64,000 nt of DNA from Hypomyces perniciosus (GCA_008477525.1 SPDT01000007.1:2914001-2978000), one strand, 5' to 3'; positions 33,722-45,489 are shown, counted from the stretch's first letter. The notes: generated by a model not told the origin, from the sequence alone. A program made the numbers and translations.

Positions 33722-35673
33722 TCAAGCCCATTTTCCCAGTAGACTCATCACTGCCAATCCCGCAACGAGACCCAAGCCTGCGAGTACTACGGTGAGGATG
33801 TCAGCATCAGCCAGCTCGGCCTTCTGACCATGGGCGCCGACCATCCAGTCAGCAGCCCACATCTCAACGACGCCGACCCAGATAAGAATGCCAGCTGAAA
33901 GGGCATCGAGGGTGCCAATGGCAATAAGGGTAGACCTGTCGTTGCCATTGAATTGCTGGAGGACGCCAATCCCAATTGCCATGCCGATGGGAGTGATGAG
34001 GGCGAACAGAGTGGCGAGTGCGAGTTGCTTCTTCAGGGGCAGGCCGAGAATCTGCGGAGCGGAGGTTTCGGAACTATGATTGGAGAGAGCGCTGTCTGCG
34101 GCTGCGTTATCTGTGTAGGCGTGCTCGTGAAGGTGGAGGGAGGGATCGCGGGAGCCGATGGCCGCGATACGGGTGCCCAGGGCGATGCCTTCGAAGAGTT
34201 GGTGGAAGAGGATGACAACAAAGAGGGTGCGGAAGAAGCTGTCACCCGCGACGACGAGAGTGAGTCCGATGACTGGGAAATATATATGTCAGTGGAGGAA
34301 AATTCTTAGGGGATGGGTTAGTTGGTGACTTACGGAGTGAGTGGAAGAGAATACCGGCTTCCATGACTAAAATGCTGACAACTTCGGCTGAGAGCATGGC
34401 TTTGGACTTTTCCTTTGTCGTAAGGCTGGAGGCGGAGTTTGTCTTGGCGAGGACGATGCGATGGCCGACGTATTCGACAAGAAAGGAGAGGAATAGGCCG
34501 GCCACCACAATGGCAGATGTGGTGGATTCGTATTCAAGCTCGCCGAGACATTCGTTACCGAACATGAGGGAGGCATGGGTGTAAAGCTGTATTGGGGTCA
34601 GGTCAGTGTTTTCATTCTTCAGACAGGGCCCAAGTAGATTTAGGGGGTTCCTAGAGCCACATACGTGAACGAGGGCAGTGGAGATGATGATTCCCGTGCC
34701 GAATTGTTTGAGGATGGTGAATGGGAGGGCGAGTTTGTTGGGCAATGCCTTTTGCAGCAGGATGGGAGCAAAGACGCCTATTTTTGGTTAGAGAATGCCA
34801 CTCTTAATCTCGGGTCGAGTCAACGAGGCTTGTCATATGAAAGGGGAAACTCACCGATGGCGCTGGTGGCTAGGATCACAAACAGCAGACCTACTCGAAG
34901 GCCAACGTTATAGTCTCTGTTTGGGGCCTTGCAGGCTGCCTCTTGAGAATGGGACTCGCTCCCATCTCCTCCCACGCAATGCCTAGGGATTATTGGTTAG
35001 TTTTTTTTTCTTACTTTGCGTTGATTCGGGGCAATGAGTGGGCAACTTACTCAACTCCAGCGTGGAAGTGGCAGTTTCGACCTCCACTGGCGGATTCACC
35101 TTCATGGTCATGATCATGCTCATCGTGCCCGTGCTCGTCGTGCCCATGTTCATCGTGATCGTGGTCATGGTCATGGTCGTGATCATGCTCTCCGCCCTCG
35201 GCGCCTTCGGCCTCAACCTCTACTTCCTCTCCATCCGGGGCAATGCAAAACCTTGAAGAAAGAATTAACAAACCTAGCCCCTGGGAAATCGCTCATAATA
35301 ACATGCGATTTTACGTACATCTCTTTTCCATGGTGATGGCATCCGGTGAATTGCGCCGGTAAGTTAGTAGTGGCTGTGGGAGTTGTATGGATCGAGTACT
35401 CGGTAGTGCCAGCCTTGCAAAACCTATGTAAATTGACAATCAGCCCGTGAATACACACCAATCTCCTGGCTTTTCTCCCCTTGAATGGAAATAACTCAGG
35501 TCTTTCCTGGGTACATACAGTGCTGAGCCGTGCAAGTGACAGGCTGAAATGGCTGTAACTGAGGGTGCGGCCGCAGAAGTTGGAGTAGCACTCGTTATTG
35601 TGGCCTGTCTTGGGAGCAGCTCAGCCGTAGCAAAGCCACAAAGGGCAACCAAAACACTGGCCTTGAAATACAT
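33722..35673 (-). CDS. ZIP-family zinc transporter with signal peptide and His-rich loop; probable 1-nt insertion at exon 4
   Basis: Exons: 35673-35519, 35423-35319, 35251-35051, 34983-34855, 34777-34665, 34586-34334, 34272-33722. An N-terminal signal (MYFKASVLVALCGFATA) and Cys/His-rich extracellular motifs (CHLHGSALYVP region, FTGCHHHGKEM) precede a long Asp/His/Glu repeat (HDHDHDHDHD...), then RNCHFHAGVE. Membrane segments carry ZIP signatures (TILKQFGTGIIISTALVH, FVVILFHQLFEGIALGTRIA). It should import zinc across the plasma membrane or an organelle. At the exon 3/4 junction the acceptor CCCTAG is followed by GCAATTGC where frame continuity needs GCATTGC, so one extra base breaks the frame. 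Using a donor inside exon 3 (35081, GTCGAA) instead restores an open frame of 491 residues but removes NCHFHAGVE. Confidence 0.85.
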
Positions 35674-36849
35674 ATTGTCGACTTTTGGGCCGTGATCGTA
35701 TCGTTGTGGTGTTGAGCTGGAACTAGACAGGGGTGGTCGATTTAAGCTTGTCTTTAAGCTTCTGGCACCAATGCTCCTCAACTTAAGACGGCTGCTAGCT
35801 CCCTTGAACGAACGAATGCGAAGGCCCTGAGATTGTAGTTGAAGACTTTGCCCTGGAGCCCTTTCTGCCTTTTCTTTCGGGAGGACGAGGAGGGAGGGAT
35901 ATAAGAAGAGATGGAAAAGTCGAATTGTTCTCCCTCTTCAAATTTGCCCTCAAAATCCTTCAGTGAGGCCATATTCATGCCAAGACCGGCGGAACTAAAA
36001 AAGGACAACCTTGATGGCCCAAGAATACAAAGCGGACTCCGCCGAAGCACCTTGATAGGTACAGAAGCCAAGCCGCTTATAACCACTTCTATGAACTACA
36101 AAATGCTGCTACAAAGTGCTACTATTTCCTAAAAAGGGCAAAGGAAAATACCCTCATGGAGAAGCAAACGTAGCCAAGCGAACTGCTGTTGTTAGTATGT
36201 GTCGTGGTGGCTTGTGCTGATATCTGAGAGGGGTTGGGTTGGTGTCTTGAGATCACGTATGAGCGGACGAACTGAGCCTGCTGACGATGGAGACGCTTGC
36301 AAAAGACGTCACGAGTCCATTTTTTTTTAGTCAGCCAGCCAGCCATCTAGAGGACTTCACGATAAGCACTTTTGTTTGGGTGGAGACAGTATCCTCGGAG
36401 CCGTGGAGAGTCTTGAGTACGGCCTACAAAAGGTCCCTTGAAGTTTGCGGAACCACAATAACCCAACAAGTTGCAAGGGCTCATCCCGCTCTTTGCTTTA
36501 ACTATCTATGCACTCAGCTTACGGAAACCAGGCCAGTGGCTCCCAACTTTCGAGGGTGGGGATTAAAAACGGCTCGAAAGTGCTTGTTGAAGCACGGAGC
36601 AACCAACCAGGCGATACGGCTTGTCAAAGCATGACAACACCTTCTCTCCGAGAATTGCTTGCATCGCCAAGATACTAAGCGCTCTCATCTCCTGTTCCTC
36701 GTGTAGGGTCCGAGACCATGACAAGGTTCTCTGTTCCGTGATGATAACTAAACAGAAGGACCTCGTTGCCATGGTGGAGAACGTTTAAATGCAAGACTTT
36801 GTCACATTTCCTCATTTGCCTAAATATCCCTAATTACCCAATATATGCT
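35674..36849. other. Region upstream of the ZIP gene
   Basis: About 1.2 kb with no supported gene, containing the ZIP promoter and the 3' end of the permease gene. ACCTTGATAGGT at 36049-36060 loosely resembles the zinc-response element ACCTTNAAGGT but has one extra base, so it is not asserted as a site. Confidence 0.5.
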
Positions 36850-38470
36850 TCATTGCCCGATGTATTTAATCTCCAAATATCTGAGTGGGGGAAAGCTCAC
36901 AAGGGAAAACCCACATCCAACCCATACTCCTACATCTGCTTCTGAGGCCAGGGTCGCCAAGGGTCCGATATACCAGATCTGGGACATTCCCAACACAACA
37001 CCAAGCCATCCCAGCAGGAAACTGGCCAAGGCTGCCCATCCAATGGGAAGATAAGACTTGTCTTCCCATCTCGTCCAGTCAAAGCTTTTGTTCCACCTAA
37101 ACAGGACATGCTCCTCCAGAACGATACATACCATGAACTCGACCCAGTAGCCCGTCAAAGCAAGAAAATTCTGGAATATGAGAAACAGGTGTTCCCGTCC
37201 TGCCAACGCCAAAACTGTCTCAACCAAAACCAAGACACAGGACCAGACCCAGCGTGGCACCAGTTTCCCATAGCGGCCCAGGACCTGACATCCGAGAGCA
37301 GCAGAGTATATTCCAGGGATGCTGTTGGCAATCACTCCCAGGGCCACAATCACAGCGCAAAACTTGCCGAACCCCTTCAGCGGGGCGAATCCTGCGACTA
37401 TTAAAGCACCGGTACTAATATCATTGGCTTCGGCCCATAAGGGGTTGTTCGCGATGCCAGTGCCGAGACCAATCCCGACGAGGTAGACTAACAAGTACGC
37501 AAGCCAGATAGCAATGAATGTTAGCAGGAAGATTTTGGGCTTGGAGGTGCGTTCCGGATAGTAGACGCTGAAGTCAGAAGCAGCTGTTGCCCATGAACCC
37601 GGCGCGTAAATACAGAGGCTGAAGAACGTGAGACGATGGGCTGCCAAGGTTGCGCCAGAGCCTACAGATGCCGTCTTGATATCGAATGATGGCCCAGCGC
37701 AGCCGATCAACACGAATAGAACGATTACCTGAGGAAGCCAGGCAAACCTTGTTGTACATATCAGCTTTCAATCTTGCACCTTTCATAGGAGGGGAGACTA
37801 GGCAAACCTTTCGTATTTGTGGAAGAGAATCATGCCGAACGCTGCCACAATCCAACAGACAACGCTTACCACGATGATGCCCACAACAATAGTCATGCTG
37901 CCGCCACTGACAGCAGACAAGACTTGCCCGCCAAGTATGCCGTCAATGGTACAATATCCAATCATAAGGACAATGCTCAAGAAGCATGGGATCTTGGACG
38001 GCCAGTATCCCATAAAGTAGCGGAGGACGACCTGTAGATGACGATTCCTCCACCGTTAGCCAAGTGAAGATGTTTCCTCGGCAATACTATGCTGAAGATT
38101 TGCTGACCATTGTTCTGTTCCCGCTCACCGGGCCCCATATGCTCATATATGCCGTCGACAAGCTACCTAACAAGGCACCAAAGACGGCACACATGGCGCT
38201 GTCCAGGAATCCCAGCGACAGGACTATCGGGCCAAACAACCCAATGGCGAGGTTATTGATGGACACATTTGCACTGAACCATAGCAGCGCAAGCTGGAGG
38301 TCGTTCACGAACGAGGCCGGCTGGCGCTCCTCGGGAGGCACACGGCTTATGCCTCGGGCCTCAAAGCCAGACAGGCTCTCGATACGTGCATTGAGCCTTT
38401 TCAGCGTCGATGGGGCGATCGCCTCCGTCTTGGTCGGGATATCTCTTTGAATTTCATCCAGAGGCAACAT
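36850..38470 (-). CDS. NCS1 purine-cytosine permease (Fcy2/FcyB-like)
   Basis: Exons 38470-38108, 38031-37808 and 37747-36850 give 494 residues with introns of 76 and 60 bp. An N-terminal cytosolic stretch with ESLSGFEARGISRVPPEER, typical of fungal Fcy permeases, precedes about twelve membrane segments (VNDLQLALLWFSANVSINNL, LGFLDSAMCAVFGALLGSL, ASDFSVYYPERTSKPKIF, GVIANSIPGIYSAALGCQVL). The family imports cytosine, adenine, hypoxanthine or guanine with protons. The second intron is bounded by an 11-bp direct repeat (AGGCAAACCTT on the plus strand, 37740-37750 and 37800-37810). The gene is divergent from the GMC oxidoreductase gene, 294 bp between start codons. Confidence 0.94.
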
Positions 38471-38764
38471 TTTGCTGTATGTGATCCTTTTCGCGTGCCA
38501 TAGTAGACGCCCTCATGCCATCAGTCCAAGGAGGTGATGGTGGCTGACCGACAGTGTAGTCATCAAGATGTGAGACATGTAGACATTAAAATGTTTGAGA
38601 CATGGTGAATAGCATTGGCCGAATTTGGCAATGGCCGTGTATGCATGATGTGATAAGAAAGGCCTCAACATACACGTGTGATGTAACGGTAATTTCTCAT
38701 CGTGCAACCTCCACAATTATTTGAATCTTTAGCAAAAAACTGACCCAAGGATTCGTAAAACAAA
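38471..38764. promoter_or_regulatory. Shared divergent promoter, NCS1 permease / GMC oxidoreductase
   Basis: Only 294 bp separate the two start codons, so regulatory sites are probably shared. No specific operator could be recognised. The arrangement suggests, but does not show, joint expression of an uptake carrier and an oxidoreductase. Confidence 0.55.
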
Positions 38765-40771
38765 ATGGCAAGCCGCTTTACAACCTCTATTGATACCTTC
38801 ACTAGCCAGCGCTTCGACTTCATCATCATCGGAGGCGGCACGGCTGGTCTGGCAGTGGCATCTCGCCTAGCACAGGATGGCTTCTTCACTGTCGGCGTTC
38901 TCGAGGCTGGGAATGTAGCAGATGGAGAAGAGGATGTTGAAATTCCCGCCCACTATGGTGGGACATTGGGAGGACGATTCGACTGGCAGTTTAAGACGGT
39001 ACCACAGCTGGGCCTCTCTGGCAGGACGCTGCAATGGCCACGAGGCAAGGCTCTTGGTGGCACCAGTGCACTCAACTTTATGGCTTGGGTGAGAGCCAGC
39101 AGGGAGGACTATGATGCGTGGGAGGCTTTGGGGAATCGAGGATGGGGCTGGGATGATTTGCTGTGAGTTGACTTCTTTCTGCCCTTGATCGGCGAGCATG
39201 ATGAGTCTGAAGACGGAGGATGAACAGCCTTGTTGATATGTCTCACCTTCAGGCCCTTTTTCAAGAAATCCGAAACTTTCCACCCTCCAAGTGAAGCTCT
39301 ACGGAAGGAATACGATATCCACTGCGATCCCGCTGCCTTTGGCACGTCGGGACCCATCCAAGTCTCCTATCCTCCCAACTACTCCCCATCTCATCAACTC
39401 TGGCATGGCACTCTAAATGCCCTCGGAGTTGAAACTAACACTGCTCACGTTGCTGGGTCCAATGTTGGCGTTTGGACAAATCTCAATGCCGTCGACCCCC
39501 GCACAGCAACTCGGTCTTATTCGACAGCCTACTGCTCCAATTCTACAAATATTCACATTTTAACAGATGCCATGGTCAATGAGATTGTTTTTCGTCAAAC
39601 TGATGGAGAATGTGTGGCCACCGGGGTTCGGTTCACCTTCCAGGGACAGAAGTATCTCATTTCTGCATCTCGCGAGGTTATCTTGTCTGCAGGAAGTGTC
39701 CAATCACCACAAATATTGGAACTCTCTGGTATAGGCAACCCGGATGTACTGTCGCAGGCTGGAATACCGGTTAAAGTAAACAATCCAAGAGTTGGGGAAA
39801 ATCTACAGGAACATATGAGTGAGTTTGTTCAAAGAGAGCCAGTTGAGAATTTCCAGTTTCCCTTGCGTTCCTTTATCACTAATGACTTGGTAGTGCTTGC
39901 ACTAGTTGTTGAGGTCGACTCAAATCTGACAAATCCAGATGATCTGAAGAATGACAAGGCTTACATGGCTGCGGCTCGAGAACAATATTCACGAGATCAA
40001 TCTGGTCCCCTCACGATTCTTCCCTGCTCTTTCTGCTACGTCCCTTTTGTTCATTTCATGCCAGCCAACACTCTCGCCGCTCTCTCTTCCAGGGCCGAGA
40101 CTCTGGCAGCTTTTTCTCCAGAAAAGCAAACGATCTTAAAACAGCGGCTCAATGGTCACGCCAAACTCGGCCAGATTGAGTACATTTTCGACATTGGTAA
40201 ATGGTGTGGCCTATTCCAGGGCGAAGATGGCAAGAAATATGGCACAATGGTTCAAATTCTGCAGTACCCATTTTCTGTTGGATCGATACACATCCGCCCC
40301 CTGGAGAACAGCAGAACCCAACCAAAGGAGTTGAAGTCTGTGGGAGAAGGCAAGCCGCTGATTGATCCCGGATACTACCGTGGTACGCATGGCGAACTTG
40401 ACCTGGATGTTATGAGAGAATGCATTCGCTTTGCAAGCAACATCTTCAACACGGCACCGCTCTCCAACATCATTCGTGCACCAGCAGACCCATCAGCGTC
40501 CACAATGGCCGATGAAGACGAGCTCAAGGAATGGATCATTGATAACACAATCACAGATTGGCATCCTGTTGGAACCTGTGCTATGGGTGGCAGTGCGGGC
40601 ATCCGTGATGGTGTGGTGGATGAACGCTTGCGTGTTTATGGTGTCAAAGGGCTCAGAGTTGTTGATGCGAGCGTCATACCTCTCCAGATCAGTGCCCATC
40701 CACAAGCAACGATTTATGCTATTGCGGAGAAGGCAGCGCACATGATTCTTGAGGATGCTGGTAGAGCATAA
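38765..40771 (+). CDS. GMC-family FAD-dependent oxidoreductase (choline/aryl-alcohol type)
   Basis: Exons 38765-39162, 39253-39818 and 39894-40771 give 613 residues. The N-terminal FAD site is DFIIIGGGTAGLAVASRLAQ with the distal ELEAG-like VLEAGN. GMC signature 1 is PRGKALGGTSALNFMAWVR and signature 2 is AGSVQSPQILELSGIGNP. The C-terminal domain has TDWHPVGTCAMG with the catalytic His and ISAHPQATIYAIAEKAAHMI with a second His in place of the usual Asn-Pro context. No signal peptide, so it is probably intracellular. The second intron (39819-39893, GTGAGT ... GGTAG) is 75 bp and stop-free, so an intron-retained form would stay in frame with 25 extra residues. Splicing is favoured because it restores EHMMLALVVEV. 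Substrate unknown. Confidence 0.92.
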
Positions 40772-41057
40772 GAGTGCTAGCATGTTGCGTCAAAGAACAT
40801 CTATATTGCTGAAGATAACTCTTATCCAGTGGTTGTTTAATCCGTACATACTACAATACAACCTACCCTTGATGACCAGTGTTCATCAGACGATAGAGAG
40901 ATACCTGTCGGACCCTCCAAACCCCCCTACCAGAACTATGTAGACGGAAGGTAGTGCTTCAGCAAGTTCTTGATTGGTAATAGATATAAGTTCTGGGATC
41001 CCTTGGCCGAGAGAATAAAGAGTTATCCAGGAGTTTTTAATTGGTTTTCAAGGTTGT

Positions 41058-42156
41058 CTATCCACGCAATATGTCTCTGCCAGCTTCGTCGTTGTTGCTT
41101 GCAAACCCAGCTCGGGCTCTCGAAATAGCAAACTCGCTAGATGGTGTTCGGAATACAGACGTTGACGACGGCAGATTATGGAGCACCATGGTATGGGCTG
41201 CCGACATATCATGTACTCCAGAGTCCGCATTCGGCATCGTTTCGGAAGCATTGGGAGCTTGTGGTTTTGACTCTGACTCTGACAGTTTCATAGTCTTTTT
41301 TACCCAGGGCAACAAGTTGAAATATCCACCGCAAGCGAATACGCCGAGCCAGAGGACCAACTCAGTGCCATAGATGACCATGCCGAGAACATCAAGCTCT
41401 GGTTGGAAAAAGATAGAGATCAAGGAGAAGAGATCCCCCGCGGCGTCAATGCCCACAAAAATGAATGAAATACCACGTACGGAGCGGTGAATATAGATAT
41501 CCCAATAGTGTCTGAGGACGCCAGCAGCCAACAGGGCGGCAGAGAGGACTGCCATGAGAATGTCGGGCCATGTCAAGTGCGAGGAATCAGCAGCTCGAAG
41601 GGCGAAGATGAGCGCAATTTGTGTACCGGCCATTAGAAGAGCAATTGGGATGGCTACGGCCAAACAGCGGACAACAGACCAGTGCTTATAATCTGAGTGT
41701 CAATGACATCCTTGTTAACATGAATGAGAGTGAGGGAGATTCACCTTGTCATAGTAGCGGCATTGAATCCATGTCACCAAGCTGAGAAGAGTCAATATTT
41801 GAGGCTGGATCTGAAGCGCCACGCTGAACTCCTTTGTGACGTTGTATACACCAAGCGGAACGCCTGCCCATGCCCACAACATCATCATTGAGTCCTGGAG
41901 GCCAATGGTGTTGTGTCGTCGATAATTGATAATGATTTGCGGAATGAGCTATTTCTCGGGCTTAGCCCACCACTCAATACTCATGAACAGAGAGAGATAT
42001 ACCTGTACTGACCAACAGACCTGAGCCATGAAATGCATTAGTTAATGTACAGGAGCGAGTCCGATATAACATCTTGTGAGTCCGGACGCGAAGGGATTAA
42101 TATTCACTTACAGCTCCAGCAGTCCCAAGTACATTTGCAGCAACGGGGTTATCCAT
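41058..42156 (-). CDS. PQ-loop repeat membrane protein
   Basis: Four exons, 42156-42112, 42020-42003 (an 18-bp micro-exon), 41948-41745 and 41684-41058, give 297 residues; introns are 91, 54 and 60 bp. The micro-exon (VCWSVQ) joins exons to make GAVCWSVQLIPQIIINYRR, the first PQ-loop. A second PQ-like helix pair occurs at HRSVRGISFIFVGIDAAGDL. About seven hydrophobic segments and a Ser-rich cytosolic tail follow. PQ-loop proteins include cystinosin and vacuolar/lysosomal amino-acid exporters (Ypq), and SWEET-like carriers. The substrate here is unknown. Confidence 0.88.
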
Positions 42157-42427
42157 TTTGCTGGTCTTTTTTGCGGTCGAAAGAGTTTAAGCTGTAAAGA
42201 ATAAATAAATATACAACTTCATGAGTTTTCTTTTGAAAATTTTGAGAGGCGAGAAATAATTGGCTCTTATTTATAACTACATTATTATGGCTACGAGTTT
42301 GAAAGCAACACAGAAACCATTGAGTGAGATTTCACGGACCAGCTTCGGCCTCGGAATATCTACGGCTGCCGCCAGCCGCTGTCAGCTGCACATTTTCGCG
42401 CCACCACTTTTAATTGATTGCAGCGAA

Positions 42428-42433
42428 ACGCGT
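42428..42433. promoter_or_regulatory. ACGCGT (MCB-like) box upstream of MSH2
   Basis: ACGCGT lies 163-168 bp before the MSH2 start codon. This is the MluI cell-cycle box bound by MBF (Mbp1/Swi6) in yeasts. A single 6-mer has limited weight: about 16 would be expected by chance in 64 kb at even base use. Confidence 0.4.
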
Positions 42434-42595
42434 CTCCCCAACTCGAGACGCGACCTCTGCTGAGCAGCAATAACCAATATCGCAGATTGCAGCCCCCATT
42501 TCAATCCCCTGCACTGCACTTCGTTGTACGGAGTACCGCACATCGCATCGTCCTGAGATTCGTAGCTTCATTGGGTGCGGCCAAGTCGATTCGCC

Positions 42596-45489
42596 ATGTC
42601 CTCAAGACCCGAGTTGAAGGTATGTCAAGCAGTCGGCACCAACGATACTCTTCATTCATCTGGAATAGCGAGCTAATCATGATGGCAGCTCGACGACGAG
42701 GGCGGCTTCATCCGCTTCTTCAAGTCTCTCCCAACCGTGGGTGACGACGCGATACGGATATTTGATCGAGGCGACTGGTACACTGCCCATGGCAAAGATG
42801 CAAACTTCATCGCCAAAACTGTACGATACCAGCTTAGGCTTTAATCCACAGTGTCTCAAGTGCTGACCGAGCCCAGGTCTACAAGACGACGTCCGTTGTC
42901 AGGCAGCTCGGCCGAAATGACCACACAGGTCTCCCTTCCGTCACCATGACTATGACCGTCTTCCGACAGTTCCTCCGAGAAGCCCTTTTCAAGCTCGGAA
43001 AGAGAATCGAGATCTGGCAGAGCCCTAATGGCCGAATGAACTGGAAATGCGTCAAGCAAGCATCACCAGGTAACCTGCAGGATGTGGAAGAGGACCTGGG
43101 TGGCCAAATCGACTCCGCACCCATGATCATGGCCGTCAAGATCTCAGCAAAAGCATCCGAAGCCCGGAGCGTCGGTGTCTGCTTTGCCGACGCCAGTGTT
43201 CGAGAACTCGGGGTCAGCGAATTCCTCGATAACGATCTCTACTCCAACTTTGAGGCCCTCCTAATTCAGCTCGGTGTGAGGGAGTGTCTCATTCAGTTTG
43301 ATAAAGGCGAGAAGGAGAAGGACCCCGAACTCGCAAAACTCAGACAGATTATGGACAGCTGCGGCGTCGCCATAGCCGAGCGACCGGCCGGAGACTTTGG
43401 TATTCGAGATATCGAGCAAGACTTGGCGCGCCTTCTGAAAGACGAAAAGTCGGCGACAATGCTGCCCCAAACAGACCTTAAGCTAGCTATGGGATCTGCA
43501 GCTTGTCTCATCAAATACATTAGCGCTTTGCAGGACCCGTCCAACTTTGGGCAATATCAGCTATATCAGCACGATCTGGCCCATTACATGAAGCTAGACG
43601 CCGCGGCTCTAAAGGCTCTGAACCTCATGCCTGGTCCCCGAGATGGATCCAAGACCATGAGCGTCTATGGCGTGCTTAACCATTGCAAGACGCCTGTGGG
43701 CAGCCGTTTACTGGCCCAGTGGCTGAAGCAACCCCTAATGAGCAAGGATGAGATTGAGAAGCGACAGCAGCTCGTTGAGGCTTTCTTCAACGATACTGAG
43801 CTTCGCCAAACTATGCAAGAGGAGCATCTTCGCTCCGTGCCAGATCTGTACCGCTTGTCGAAGCGATTCCAGCGTGGCAAGGCTTCCCTGGAGGACGTCG
43901 TGCGTGCGTATCAAGTAGTTATCCGCCTTCCCGGTTTCATTGGCACATTGGAAGGTATCATGGACGAGGCATACCGAGATCCTCTCGACGAGGCTTACAC
44001 CACCAAGCTCCGTGACCTGTCTGACAACCTGGGCAAGCTTCAAGACATGGTGGAGCAAACCGTGGACCTAGATGCTCTCGACCGGCACGAGTATGTCATC
44101 AAACCAGAGTATGACCAAAGCCTGCGAATCATTCGCAAAAAGCTCGACCAGCTGGATCGCGACATCAGGCAGGAGTTTCACGATGCCGCGCGCGACCTAG
44201 ATCAAGAGGCTGACAAGAAAATCTTCCTTGACACTACCCACAAGGTCCACGGCGTGTGCATGCGGCTCACAAGACAGGAGGCCGGCTGCATTCGAAACAA
44301 ATCAGGATACCAGGAGTGTTCAACACAGAAAAATGGTGTCTACTTCACCACGAAGAAGATGCAGGCCTATCGCCGCGAATATGATCAGCTGTCACAGAAC
44401 TACAACCGCACCCAAAGCAGTTTGGTAAATGAGGTCGTCCAGGTAGCGTCCTCATATTGTCCTGTGCTCGAGCGGCTAGCAGGTGTACTCGCTCACCTGG
44501 ATGTCATCGTCTCCCTCGCCCACGCCGCTGTTCACGCCCCAGAAGCCTACGTCCGGCCCAAGATTCATCCTCGTGGTGAGGGTCAGACCAAGCTTACTGG
44601 TGCTCGTCACCCTTGCATGGAACTTCAAGATGACGTCCAATTTATCACAAACGACGTGGATCTCACCAGGGACAAGTCATCGTTCTTGATCATCACTGGA
44701 CCGAACATGGGCGGCAAGTCGACGTACATCCGCCAAGCTGGTGTTGTCGCTTTGATGGCTCAGGTCGGCTCCTTTGTTCCTTGCGCTGAGGCAGAACTCA
44801 CCATATTTGACTCCATCCTAGCCCGTGTCGGCGCCAGCGATTCCCAGCTGAAAGGTGTCTCGACATTCATGGCTGAGATGCTTGAAACGGCCAACATCCT
44901 CAAATCCGCCACGGCAGAATCCTTCATTATCATCGACGAATTGGGCCGCGGCACATCGACCTACGACGGCTTCGGCCTCGCCTGGGCCATTTCAGAGCAC
45001 ATTATTAAGGAAATCGGATGCTTTGCCATGTTCGCCACTCATTTCCACGAGCTGACAGCCCTGGCGGACCAATATCCCCAGGTCAAGAACATGCACGTCA
45101 CGGCGCACATCAGCGGCACCGACGGTGATAACTCCAAGCGCGAGGTCACGCTGCTCTACAAGGTCGAACCAGGTATCTGCGACCAGAGCTTCGGTATCCA
45201 CGTTGCTGAGCTGGTGCGTTTCCCCGACAAGGTGGTCCGCATGGCCAAGCGCAAAGCCGATGAGCTAGAGGACTTTACGACAAAGCATGAAGATCTCGGT
45301 GTGACCTACAGCACGGAGGATGTCGAGGAGGGTAGCGCCATGCTGAAGAAGGTGCTGGTCCAGTGGAAGGAGGCTGTCCAGAATGGACAAATGAGCAAGG
45401 AGGAACAGGTGGCCAGACTGAAAGAATTGGTGGCAGCAGATGAGAAACTACTCGCCAATCCTTTCTTCCAATCTGTGAAGGCTCTGTAA
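42596..45489 (+). CDS. MSH2: DNA mismatch repair protein MSH2
   Basis: Exons 42596-42619 (8 codons), 42689-42820 and 42877-45489, with introns of 69 and 56 bp, give 922 residues. MSH2 partners with MSH6 or MSH3 to recognise mismatches and small loops in the nucleus. The N-terminal domain starts MSSRPELKLDDEGGFIRFFK. The MutS core and clamp run ~290-630, with MSVYGVLNHCKTPVGSRLLA and KVHGVCMRLTRQEAGCIRNK. The ATPase domain has Walker A TGPNMGGKSTYIRQ, the stretch STFMAEMLETANILKSAT, Walker B IIDELGRGTSTYDGFGLAWA and FATHFHELT. The tiny first exon was placed by the donor AAG|GTATGT and frame continuity. No defects are visible. Confidence 0.98.

Noticed and set aside
34033..34309. Plus-strand ORFs opposite the ZIP gene
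   Set aside because: Antisense shadows of transmembrane exons.
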